A model generated the notes under the pieces. The model worked only from the letters and a program-made list of their open reading frames with translations, had not been told where the DNA came from and searched no databases. The position numbers were made by a program, and so were the translations under genes. A stretch of 64,000 nucleotides of DNA. Origin: Vanrija pseudolonga (taxonomy: Eukaryota; Basidiomycota; Tremellomycetes; Trichosporonales; Trichosporonaceae). The DNA lies in NCBI RefSeq assembly GCF_020906515.1, contig NC_085851.1:930001-994000 (forward strand), given 5' to 3'. Of the stretch, positions 9,724 through 19,743 are shown piece by piece (the stretch's first letter is position 1; each line of letters begins with the position of its first letter).

Positions 9724-10896
9724 TCACGCCCCCTTGCTATGGCAGTTGCAGTCGAAGCGCGGTGCCCAGGTCCACTGTAGGTGCCCCTTGGCCTCCTCAT
9801 GCGACATGGAAGCGGCGTACTGCTCAGCCGACACGAGCTTGATCTCCTCTCGGCCGATGAATCCCGCAAGGAGGCAAAGGGCCGCCCTCAAAAAGCGGGC
9901 GGTCCAGCCCCACTCCGTCGGGTCGAGGAGTTGGTCCAGCGTGAGGGCCTTGGTCATGAGCACGCCGTACTCGAGGTTGCGCTGGTAGGTGACTGCAAAT
10001 CCCAACGATAGGAGTCGCCGCAGTGCTTCCTCGAGGTCGACGACCGTGACATCGATCTCGCGGCCTCCGGCGCGCGCCGACTCGATCATCGCGACAGCGT
10101 TGGCAATGTTGCTCGCCGAGCCGTCGGCGACGGCCGCCAACGGACAGACCAGTTCTGCCAGTGAGGTGAAGACGATGACGAGCTTGGTGACGTTGTTCCA
10201 ATCGAACGAATTGATCAGCAGCTCCCCGTGCGTGTCGGCGGTCGGGTGGAGCACCACCGTGGTGACTTGGGGCGGTACACGGCTCGAAACCTCAAACAGG
10301 CCTGACGGGTTGCGCTCGACGGGTGGGCAGACCTGGCCCATGACGACGACGGTCGGTGCCAAGAACTCGTAGATGGGAGGGAGCAGCCGGCTGTCGATCG
10401 CGGTATTCGCTGTGGCGTGGCACTGGATGCGCACAATGTCGAGGTTGGGGAAGAACTTGGCCACCGCATTGGTGGGCATGGCCGTCGTGTCATACTCGAG
10501 TACCTTGGTGTTGGCGACATGGCCGTCCACTCGCGCGTCTTCCTTACGCGCCCAGGCGGACAACGGGTTGTACTGGGTGTACACGTTGTAAGGCGCAATC
10601 ATGTGCGGCAGCCTCCATCCGTCGCCCGAGTAGATCTGAATCACAGGCTCGAGGTGTGTGCAGGTCACGCGGCGCATGAGTGCGGTGGAGAAGAGCCGCT
10701 TGTCGGCGCGGGCGCGGAACTCGCGCGACGTCGCGCGCAGGGCGAGCAGGGATCGGCGGTCGGCATGCTCGACGATGGAGTCGATGATGTGCAGGAATGC
10801 CGTGTGGTCGATTGTGCTCTTGACGAGGGTTGGAAGCGGCGGCCCGCCCCAGACGTACGGGGGGTAGACTGGCGTCGTGGGCGGGTAGGACGACAT
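9724..10896 (-). CDS. Family 1 F-box-like protein, member 2
   Basis: An intronless gene of 390 residues. ATG at 10896 is used because the longer frame begins with GTG. An F-box-like helix pair lies at about residues 30-75 (FLHIIDSIVEHADRRSLLAL then RATSREFRARADKRLFS), the same arrangement as the other members (hydrophobic LLxLR followed by a charged R-x-R-A-D turn). The middle has NNVTKLVIVF, equivalent to the conserved strand in members 1 and 3. The C-terminal family motif reads L-V-S-A-E-Q-Y-A-A-S-M. The final residues are CNCHSKGA, a small Cys/His tail not shared by the others. SCF adaptor role is inferred only. Confidence 0.73.
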   Translation of the reverse strand: MSSYPPTTPVYPPYVWGGPPLPTLVKSTIDHTAFLHIIDSIVEHADRRSLLALRATSREFRARADKRLFSTALMRRVTCTHLEPVIQIYSGDGWRLPHMIAPYNVYTQYNPLSAWARKEDARVDGHVANTKVLEYDTTAMPTNAVAKFFPNLDIVRIQCHATANTAIDSRLLPPIYEFLAPTVVVMGQVCPPVERNPSGLFEVSSRVPPQVTTVVLHPTADTHGELLINSFDWNNVTKLVIVFTSLAELVCPLAAVADGSASNIANAVAMIESARAGGREIDVTVVDLEEALRRLLSLGFAVTYQRNLEYGVLMTKALTLDQLLDPTEWGWTARFLRAALCLLAGFIGREEIKLVSAEQYAASMSHEEAKGHLQWTWAPRFDCNCHSKGA

Positions 10897-11561
10897 GGTG
10901 GAGAGTGGAGTGAGAGGAAGGATGCGTGTCGCCACCCGCGACGCCGCCTTTTAGCCCGTCTCCACCCCCTCTCCAGCTGTGGGACGCGTCGCGTGTGAGT
11001 GGACGAATAGGTTGGCAGTGATGGGAGTGATTGGTGGGCGAAGGCAAAGTTGTAAGACAGTCGCACTGGGCGTTGTGCGGTGGAGGTGGTGTGTGGCAAA
11101 ACACAGATTGATGGCGGTGGGCGGGGCGAGTATGTGCATACGGCAGTGGCCACCGGTGCACGGGCGTCCTGATCGGCATGCCATGTATTGTCATGTACGT
11201 ATCTCATACACAACCCCATCCATGGTTCTGCAAGCGACCCCCACCGAATCACCGAGCGTCCACTCTCCTCACGAGAGCCGCGAGCAAACCACATCCAGGT
11301 GGCCAGGATCAGAAATCAGTGGGAGAATTGCCACAAAGTCGTCGTGCTGTCAATTTGGTAGCAAGACAAGGAAAAGGACTGGAGAGTCCTGATCAGTGAG
11401 CGATTACGTTCCACACAATGTCATCAGATATCTACGAACGTCTATGGGTATGATTTTTGTATTGGCCTTGTCTGGGAAAGAGATCACCTTTGTCTGCCAG
11501 ATAAACCGTGGCTTCCTGCAACAATGTGACAAAGTTGAGATGGAGGGTGTCCCGACATCCA
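10897..11561. other. Intergenic, 665 bp
   Basis: No gene is supported between these two tandem minus-strand family 1 genes. The half nearer 10896 is presumably the promoter of member 2. Short open frames in both strands lack family signals. Confidence 0.4.
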
Positions 11562-12590
11562 TCACGGCTTCCAATCGGCCTCAAGCACGGCGTTCATGTG
11601 ATCGATCGGAAGATTGAGCTTGCGCTTGTACTCATCGATGGTGAGGTACTTGACTCCCCACTCATTCAGCTGGCGCTTGATGAGAATGCAGAAGGCCTGA
11701 GACTCCTGGTGGGACTCGAAATCAAGGTCGTACTGCTCCGAGGCAAGAGGTGGACCTCCAATAGCCTTCATGCGGTCCACCTCCTTCTTGAAGCTGTCCT
11801 GGGTGGCGCCGAAGCCTACAAATGTAATGTCGACCGGGGCGGAGAGCTGGAGGTCACGAATAGTCTTGACAAGGACACAGAGCTGGGCGAAAACCGTCGG
11901 ACCCTGGCGCCAATAGTCGGGTGCGAAGACAATAGTGAGGTCCTTGACCTTCTCCCACGACTCCTGGTCGCTGTGGAGGGCACGGGGGGCCGGGTCCCAG
12001 ATCTCAAAGTGGTAGACAATGCTCTGCCTCCAGCTGGTCCGGGGCGTTCCCAGGATCTTGGGGAGGATGAAGCGCCCGAAAAGGACGACAGTGTGAGGGA
12101 AAATGGCAGAGACAGGTGCGTCGTTGTAGAAGTTGTTGACGAAGCGCACAATGTGGACCTTGGGGAACATGGTGCGGAAACGCCTAATGTCCTTCATCTC
12201 CAGCTCCGCCGAGTAGCCATCGTGGAGGTCGGGCTGCGTGAACTGGAGGATACGCGTGTGGATGAACTTGGGGAAGCCCAAGCGAGACCTCATCTTGTTC
12301 CGATGGGGGTAGGCAAGCTTGACGCCGTCGCGTCCCTTGAGGACGATGCGGCCGGGCTCGTAGCGTTCCGTCTGACGGTGCTCGACAATGATGGCGCGCT
12401 GGATGAGACGGACGGCCTCGTTCTTGAAACCGACGTTGAGGGGGAAGATCTTGGGAATGGTCTTGAGGATAGCCTCGGACGAGAAGTAGGGGAGAGCAAC
12501 GGTGAGGACCGAGACAGTGCGCTCCTCGGAGGTGGTGTCGTTGGTCGGAGGCTGGTGGGCGTGGGACATGGCAGCGCTCGTGGAGTCCAT
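11562..12590 (-). CDS. Family 1 F-box-like protein, member 3 (diverged N-terminus)
   Basis: An intronless gene of 342 residues starting at ATG 12590 (MDSTSAAMSHAHQPP). The F-box-like segment is poorly preserved: VLTVALPYFSSEAILKTIPK stands where the others have the LLxLR helices. The rest aligns in order with members 1 and 2: an H-T-V-V-L-F-G strand, EKVKDLTIVFAPDYW, a P-V-D-I-T-F-V-G strand (compare S-I-T-F-V-G in member 1) and the C-terminal Y-L-T-I-D-E-Y motif. This member may have lost Skp1 binding while keeping the rest of the fold. Assignment rests on order and spacing of motifs. Confidence 0.7.
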   Translation of the reverse strand: MDSTSAAMSHAHQPPTNDTTSEERTVSVLTVALPYFSSEAILKTIPKIFPLNVGFKNEAVRLIQRAIIVEHRQTERYEPGRIVLKGRDGVKLAYPHRNKMRSRLGFPKFIHTRILQFTQPDLHDGYSAELEMKDIRRFRTMFPKVHIVRFVNNFYNDAPVSAIFPHTVVLFGRFILPKILGTPRTSWRQSIVYHFEIWDPAPRALHSDQESWEKVKDLTIVFAPDYWRQGPTVFAQLCVLVKTIRDLQLSAPVDITFVGFGATQDSFKKEVDRMKAIGGPPLASEQYDLDFESHQESQAFCILIKRQLNEWGVKYLTIDEYKRKLNLPIDHMNAVLEADWKP

Positions 12591-13335
12591 GTTGTCTTGA
12601 GCTTCTGACGCAATGATGAGAGTATGGAGAAACAAGGAACTGTGGATGGGTGGTGTGAGTGGGAGAAGTTGGTAGTCGACCAACAATCGAGGGACGGGAT
12701 GGTTTGTGAGTGGAGAAGACAGGACAGCGGTGGGTGAGAGAAACTGTTCGGCGGCGACAACAAATATAGTCGGTGGAGCTGGGGCTCATGGGTCGCCGAG
12801 GGTGTGCGAGCCAGCGACAAACGAGTGATGAGTGATGTCCCAGCAGAGGTGATGAGGCACGCTGGTGAGTGTGGGCCGCACAGTCCTCCGCCGGAGCCAC
12901 AAGGGCGATGGTGCCACCTGAACAGGTTGTGTGCCACAAGAACTGCCATGACCTGGTGGGGTAGCTGCTCGTGACCGCAACAATGGTAGTCGTGTCCACT
13001 GATCCCGAAGTCGCCTAGAAGTGCAGCCAAGGGGTCAGGAAGTGCCTGGAAGAATGCTTGCTTGAGGCCGAACGATACCCAGAACGCACTCCCCGACGCA
13101 GTGTCGAGGGCAGCCCGCAAGCAGGGTCCACCCTTCTGGTCAAACATCACCCTTCTGGCTCTCATGGACCATCTACTTTGCCTCACTCCGTCGAGCAAGG
13201 CTCAGCCGAACAGGGCCCAGCCGAGCAACACCACATCCAACACTAGGCGCCTCGACCAAACTCTGTGCCCAGGAGCGCCCAGCTCCCGGACGGCAAGACG
13301 AAACAGCCCGGAGGGTCCAACGGTCTCAAACCCTT
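12591..13335. other. Intergenic or 5' part of the next gene, 745 bp
   Basis: A plus-strand frame is open from 13062 and two minus-strand frames cross the region, but none has recognisable protein character. It includes the promoter of the minus-strand gene at 12590. A GCTCAGCCGAACAGGGCCCAGCCGAG near-repeat lies at about 13199-13225. Confidence 0.35.
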
Positions 13336-14097
13336 ATGCAGAAGAAGAAACCGAAGCGAGATGCAGTCGAGCCCCAAGCCACCAACATGGTGACTGCCGT
13401 CCATGGGTTCAAGAACTCGGGAACCGATTGTTACGCCATCTCTGGAGTGGAGGGGGTGGGTGTCTTCTTTCACTCCCACGCTTGCCCTCGGATATCACCT
13501 CGGCCTTCGACCAACTCTTCGCAGCCACGAATGAGACTCCACCCTTTGCCTCGGCGCTGGTCAAGTTACGCTTCGGAACGACGCGGAACATCAAAGTCCT
13601 GATTCGTCTGATTGAACAGACATCGTGGATCGACTCGTGCCACACCCAGCACGACCCGACCGAAGTCATTTTGCCCCTGATCCGCGAAATTCACAGCGAA
13701 CTCATGCAGTCCCGGGGCGTCAAGTGGGAGCTGCGAGCCGCGTGCTTCAGGGTTGGCCTTGACAAGTCATGCGGCCGCTACATCTCGATCCGTCGCTTCC
13801 CGGAAGCACTGGGTGAAGGTGGATGACGACGACGTCGCCTCCCCAATCTCCAGCCCTTCAGAGCTCGTAGACGAGGATACGCTACCGTATGTACCTCATG
13901 TCCTACACCAAGGGCGAGAACGTGAATGGGGTCAAGGCTGTGGTAGAGAGTTTGTTGTGCATGAGCAGGATTCCCGGAGTGAACGATTTCTGTATGCATT
14001 CCTTCTTCCCCGCATCGACGGAGGCTTCACGTTTCTTGTGGTCGATACAGAGGAGACTAAGTACTTCCTGTGGGACAGCGCTCAGTATAGCCCATGA
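13336..14097 (+). CDS. Uncharacterised spliced gene, model uncertain
   Basis: The best-supported part is the frame from about 13500 to 13812, with protein-like text such as FDQLFAATNETPPFASALVK and IREIHSELMQSRGVKWELRA. A 49-nt intron at 13813-13861 (GTGAAG...CCCTTCAG) joins it to a frame ending at 14097 with FTFLVVDTEETKYFLWDSAQ. An upstream exon starting at ATG 13336 (MQKKKPKRDA) would need a 65-nt intron at 13460-13524; that link is weak. The stretch 13885-13990 could also hold a further intron. I recognise no family. The gene is converging with the MFS gene that ends at 14216. Confidence 0.4.
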
Positions 14098-14215
14098 AGA
14101 CAATGAGGCGTGTGGCATAGAGCATCGCACTAAAGAACAACGGCCACCTTTGCCCAAAGATATCCATCATTCACATATCTACAGTACAAGCTTCCCTCTC
14201 GCTTCCATCACACTC

Positions 14216-15925
14216 CTAAGCTGTCCTCGCAACACCCTTGTCACCAAAGCGCCACCTGGTGAACAGGACCATGACGACGAGGAAACCACACAGCGAGGTG
14301 GTGATGGCAAAGCCCTTGTGGTACCTCGGCGCGTCGCTGGAGGGCCAGAAGAAGGATCCGTAAATCGACGAAAGGTTGCCGAAGCCGTTGATCATCGCAA
14401 TGGAGATGGCGCGCTTCTCGCGGCCGTCGAACATGATGACCACCCAGGACAGGAAGACGGGGATACAGGTCCAGACGCCGCCGGCGCCAAAACAGATGAA
14501 CGCGTACTTGACCTTGGGGTTGGAGACGACCGTGCACACGACGTACGATGCGCACGCGAGCGCACCGGCACCGGCGATGGTGAACGCCTTGTGGCCGGTC
14601 CTGTCGGCGATGAAGCCGCCAGCGATCGAGAGCACGAGAGACACGGCGTAAATCGGCACAGTCATGAACTGGGACATGCGGCCGTGGTACCCCAGCGCGG
14701 CGGTAAGTGTCGGGATGAAGTACGAGATGGTGCCCGAGCAGTTGATGATGTTGTACGTGATGAGCATGCACCACATGATGGGGTCCTTGAACGCCTGCAT
14801 CATGGCCTTGAGGTGTCCGACGTGGGCTTCGCCGTCTGTGTCGGCGTCCTCGGAGAGTAGGCGGCGGACAGCGATGGAGCGCTCCTCGTCGGTGAGCCAG
14901 GAGGTTGTGGCGGGGTAGTCTGTGGTGTCAGTGCGGGTGTTTTGGTTTCCTCATTCCCGTTCTACTCACTGGGCAGGACGAAGACGGCAAACCCAGCCAC
15001 CGCAACAGTCGCGCATCCCTCAATAATAAAGAGCCACTTCCAGCCAGGGGTGCCACCGACACCCTCCATGCCCTGGATGATGCCGCCGGCAAGAAGACCT
15101 CCGAATGCTCCAGCCACCAGGGTAGCCGAGTAGAAGAGGGTCATGCGGCGCGAGAGCTCGTTGGGCTGCGAGCAGGTGTCAGCTGGTAGTGGTTTGTTGA
15201 CACGGAGCCGACGCCACCACACGGCGGAGCAACTTGGCTCCGCAGCTCGTGGCGGTGGGCGGAGTGTCGGCGCCTCTTAATCTCCGACGCGGCGACGTTG
15301 CTCACCTTGTACCAGCAGCTCATGAGGAGCATGACACCGGGGTAGAAGCCTGCCTCGACGAGTCCGAGGGCGACGCGGAAGACGGCCATGCCGGCGATCG
15401 AGTGGATGCCCTTGACCGCGCATGACATGGCGCCCTGGGCGTGTTAGCGAACAGCGGTCAGAGCTGGCAGGGGACTCACCCAGGCGATCATGAGGAACGG
15501 GAGGTAGTACCGCGGGTTGGTGCGCGCAAGGATCATGTTCGAAGGCACCTCGAACGCGAGGTAACCGGCGTAGAAGATGGACAGGACGAGCGAGTAGTCG
15601 GCCGACTTCATGTGCAGCTCGGCAGCCATGCCGCCGACTTTGGCGTTACCAATGTTGGTCCTGTCGATGTAGTTCATCCTGGGGGTGTCAGGAGGTGTAT
15701 AGGAGGGACTTGAGGCATCACTTACAGAAGCATGAGCCACAGCATCGGCATCATGTGCAGGTCGACCTTGCGCACCAGGGCGCGCTCCTTGGCGGGGTCG
15801 ATCTCGAACGGCGCGTCGCCATCAAGGTCCGCATTGAGCTTCTCGAGCTTGTCCTCCTTGTGCTCGTACTGAACCTTGACCTGCTCGACATCGGCGTCGT
15901 TTGGCGCGGCGTGGACTTTGGTCAT
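14216..15925 (-). CDS. MFS transporter, Dal5 (allantoate permease) type
   Basis: Five exons (15925-15726, 15678-15480, 15434-15306, 15165-14970, 14919-14216) give 475 residues; introns are 47, 45, 140 and 50 nt. After a charged cytosolic N-terminus with KVDLHMMPMLWLMLL come N-Y-I-D-R-T-N-I-G-N-A (the family signature after TM1), G-L-V-E-A-G-F-Y-P-G and the P-N-E-L-S-R-R loop, then L-P-N-Y-P-A-T-T-S-W-L-T before the second half. About 12 membrane helices are expected. The anion:cation symporter family moves carboxylates, vitamins, allantoate or amino-acid derivatives across the plasma membrane; the substrate is not readable. The third intron is three times longer than its neighbours. Confidence 0.88.
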
Positions 15926-17231
15926 GTTGCTCGAGGTGTCGGCGGTGCTCCTTGGGGGCCCTCGCACCTCCGTCTGGGGGCTTATGTATCGCTCATCGCG
16001 CAACTGGGTGCCCGCAACGATGGCGGGCTGACGCAAAAAAGAGTCACAACAGACTTTCCAGTTTCCGACACTGGGCGGCGCCACTCGACGGCGCGGCGGC
16101 GAGGGCGAGGTGGGCGCGACGGTGCCTGGTCGCATCGTCCATTTCTCCCGCCAACCCCGCCCGCCCACGGCACCGCCGGCAGCTGCACCAGCCCATAGCC
16201 GATCACGCCTGCTGACACCGGTCGGCCCTGGGAGTGTGTTTATCTGGGGGCAGCAGGGCGGCACCCAGCGGCCGGTAGCGGACACGGGGGCAAAAGGAAC
16301 AAAGGGCATGAACAATCAGAGTGGGGTTCGGCGGCGGTGGCGGCCGCACGACCCACTCGGGGCCTCAGTAATCGCTCTCTGTCGGCGCTCGCGCTCTGTC
16401 GTGTATGGTGGCTTCTTTTGCACCCCGTTCTTTGCGCCGCGCTCTTGCGCCGGCCGAGCACCCGATCAACGGAATGTCGGAGGACTGTACCAGGCCTGAG
16501 TCAGTGGGTGGGGTGCAGGCCGTCGTGTGACCGAGAGTCGCTCGGTGAACTGCCCCACCACACTGTGGCCCAGCGAACTGTCCACCACGGCGGGCCCCAA
16601 CCCACTCCGTTGATCAAACCCACGGCGATAGCATAGCGAGCCGCCGCCGTAGCGAGCCCGCTTACGACAGCAGCACAAACGTGGGCAGCAAACCCTAGCA
16701 AACCCGATCAATCACGCGCCGCTGCGCCGTCGATCCCCGCGACCCTCTCGCTCGGATTGTTGCCTTGCCCGTGCTCGGATTCTCTGTGCCAAGATTCCAT
16801 TCCATTCCAGCGTTCCTCATAGGCCGGAGGCAGTGGACACGCGGGCAGGACAAGGCACGCGACTGGTGAGGTTGACACTCATCCGTTGGACACAGGTCGG
16901 ACATGTCGGCCAATTGTCGCCCGTTTCCTCCCGCCGGTTGCCGCGTCGGACGGAAACCGGAATCACGCGTCCACCTGCCCTGTGGACGCGAAGCCGAGTG
17001 AGCACGCCGATGGACACATGTCGCCGTTGCCGCATTGCCGCACACACTCAGGCCGTGCCAAAGCAGACACGCAGGCCGTGGTCAGTGCGGCCGCCACACT
17101 TGCGCGTTCCGCTCTTGTCGTGCTGATGGGGGAGTTGGTCGGATTTGGTCACCCAAGTTTCCAGAGACCACCGTGGCGAACACCTTCAGGCACCATTGTC
17201 CATCGATGCGATTTTGGCTACAGTACAGATC
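15926..17231. other. Intergenic, 1.3 kb
   Basis: Upstream of the MFS gene and downstream of the multicopper oxidase. Several open frames of 60-130 codons occur on both strands, but their translations are Arg/Pro/Cys-rich and overlap each other, as expected from GC bias. I see no gene, repeat or RNA. Confidence 0.45.
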
Positions 17232-19743
17232 CTACTCGACCGAAGTGAGCCTCTCCTCGACGACCCTCTCCTCGACACGTCGCGCCATCCAACTATCAAA
17301 GAACGTCCCCCGCTCCTCCTCATTCTGCAGCGCCTGCGCATGCAGTGTGAGGTTGCCGTAAAGCCCCTTCATGAAGGCGACATGCTGCTCCCAGTGCCCT
17401 TCGCCAGCGTCGCGCTTGTCGTAGCCTTCCCAGTGGCTCCCGCGCGCCTGTGGCGGTGACCAGTTGTCGCGCCTCGCGGGACCGATCTCATTCTGGTCAA
17501 GCCCAGAACACAAGTCGCTCCAAGCCTGCGGGGGAGCCTGCTTCCGAATGTCATCTGGCCGGACGACGACCGCGGCGAGCTTGCCGACAGCCAAGTGCCA
17601 TCCGATATGGCAGTGCAGGGGCCACACGCCCGGGTCGTCGAGCGGCACCCGAATGACGGCCCAGGAGAAGTGCGGAATTGTGAGCACGTCTCGTCGGAGC
17701 GGGTTATTGGTGCTGAGCTTGGTGGAAGCCAGCGAGAACGAGCTGAGCGCACCGTCGCCACGAGCGAGGATGTAGAATGGCCGTCCGTGGAGGTGGAACG
17801 GGTGGGATAGGGGTGGCGGGTCAAGCACGTTGATCTGGGGTCAGCGAAGCACGAAGCGGTACTCACGATAAAGTCGACGGCCCCGGGTGAGTTGAAGGTC
17901 GCGGATGCCACATTCAAAGACGACAGGGTTCGTCCAGCCCGGATCTGCGCGAGGAGAGGGTTGTTGACTGCGGATCAAGTCAGTCACCGCCCACACCACC
18001 CGACCCACTGTAATTTGTGAACGCGACCGAGTTCATCCCAAAGCCGACATACGGCGTCCACCTCGCCCGGTCGATAAACACCCCGAACAGCGAGTTCCAC
18101 GTGAACGTGGTCGTCTTGGCCGGCGGGTTCTCGGGTACCAGGGGAACGAGTGGCACCTTGTCATCGAGGTCGCGGCATGCTCCTCGGTTGATGTTTTCGA
18201 GGTTGGGCCATGGGTTGGACGGTGGGACACCACTATCGGCGCCACCCCCGGCTGCATCCGTGTATCGAATCACACCGTACCCGATGACCGTGGCCAGCGG
18301 GTTGATGCAGAACATGGCGGCGCGGGCGCGGATCCAGAAGCTCGACCCCGCCTGGCCCTGGTTGAGCGTCACGACGACCGAGTACCGCTGCGCCGTGGCG
18401 ACCGGCACCTCGTTCACCTGTACCGGCTGGATCGCAGTGTCGTCCGCCTCGATGACGGTCAAGACGTGGTTGTCGATGGAGAAGCGGATCATGGCGTGCG
18501 AGCCAGTGTTGATGAGCCGGAAGCGGATACGCCTCCCCGCCGCACCGTACACCTCGCTCGCGCGCTTCTGGCCGCACTGCACCCCCTTTTGCACATAGCC
18601 GCAGTTGACCTGCCCCACACCGTTGACGAGTATCGCGTCCGGCGCGAGCACGATGGGCAGCCCGCGATACCCCGAGAAGAGGTTGGACACACCCTTGTCA
18701 ATCACCAGGCTCTGGTCGTCCATCCAGTCGGAGAGGTACAGGATCCTGTCCTCGTCGTACTGCTGTCCAAGCTTGAGCGGATCGTCGCGCGAATGCACGA
18801 TGAGCGCGCCGACGAGACCGTCAGCCATCGTGTTGCCATAGTGCGAGTGGTACCAGTACGTGCCGACCTCCGAGTCGAGCTTGAACGTGTAGGTGAAGCT
18901 GGCGCCTGGGCGGATAGGGCACTGGTGGATGCCTGGCGCACCGTCAAAGTGGTTACTCCCGTTCTGGCGCATGCCGTGCCAGTGGATCGACTGGGGGATG
19001 TCGAGTGTGTTGGTCACCTTGATGACGAGCGTGTCGCCCTGGTTTGCTTCAATCTTCGGCCCAGGAAACTGGTTGTTGATCGTGATGATGCGGCGGGAAA
19101 ACCCGTCCGGCGAGCCGCCAGAGTACTGGATCACAAAGTCGTAGTTGCGTACCTGGGGCGGCTGGTTGATGCTTGCGGCGTCGGCGCCGGTGCACGTGAA
19201 GCTTGCTGGGTCGGCGGATGCTGTCTGCGCTGGGATAGGAGGCTGCGAGTAGCTGAAGAAGGAGCCGATGGGCGGGATGGACAGCGGGCCGATAGGTGTC
19301 GGCAGGGCCGCGGAGTAGAACGTGCCCGAGGTCGGGACGGAGTTGACGCCGGCCACGAGGCCGGAGGCGGTGGGTGAGGGGGTGGTCGAGGGGGTGGGGG
19401 TCAACGAGGGTGGAGGGGATGAGGCCGATGAGGATGCCGAGACGGGTGCGGGGGGAGAGGGGGAGGAGGGCGCGGTCGCCAAGGCTGACGCCGAGATCGA
19501 GGTCGCCGAGGCTGACGACGTCGAGATCGAAGTCGCCGAGGTGGGCGGCATGGACAGCGAACTGGGTGCGACCGAGGTCGTAGCGGCCGGCGGCAGCGAC
19601 GACGACGTACTGCTGCTGCTAGCCCCGCACGTATCGCCAAAGATCCAGAGGAAGCACCACCGCTTGTCGACTACCGAGGCGGACGCTGGCGCGCCCGAGA
19701 GAAGCGCCAGCGCTGCCGCGAGCGCGAGACGAGTGGGCCGCAT
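17232..19743 (-). CDS. Secreted multicopper oxidase (laccase-like) with long Ser/Thr/Pro N-terminal region
   Basis: Exons 19743-18009, 17967-17867 and 17834-17232 (introns 41 and 32 nt) give 812 residues. A signal peptide (LALAAALALLSGAPASA) is followed by a low-complexity Ser/Thr/Pro stretch to about residue 165, probably O-glycosylated. Three cupredoxin domains carry all four copper motifs: H-W-H-G, Y-H-S-H-Y, H-P-F-H-L-H-G and H-C-H-I-G-W-H. The enzyme would oxidise phenols, amines or metal ions outside the cell and reduce O2 to water. The position ten residues after the T1 cysteine, normally Leu, Phe or Met, is Lys here (G-K-L). The N-terminal extension is unusually long for a laccase (usual total about 500-650). 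Confidence 0.9.
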
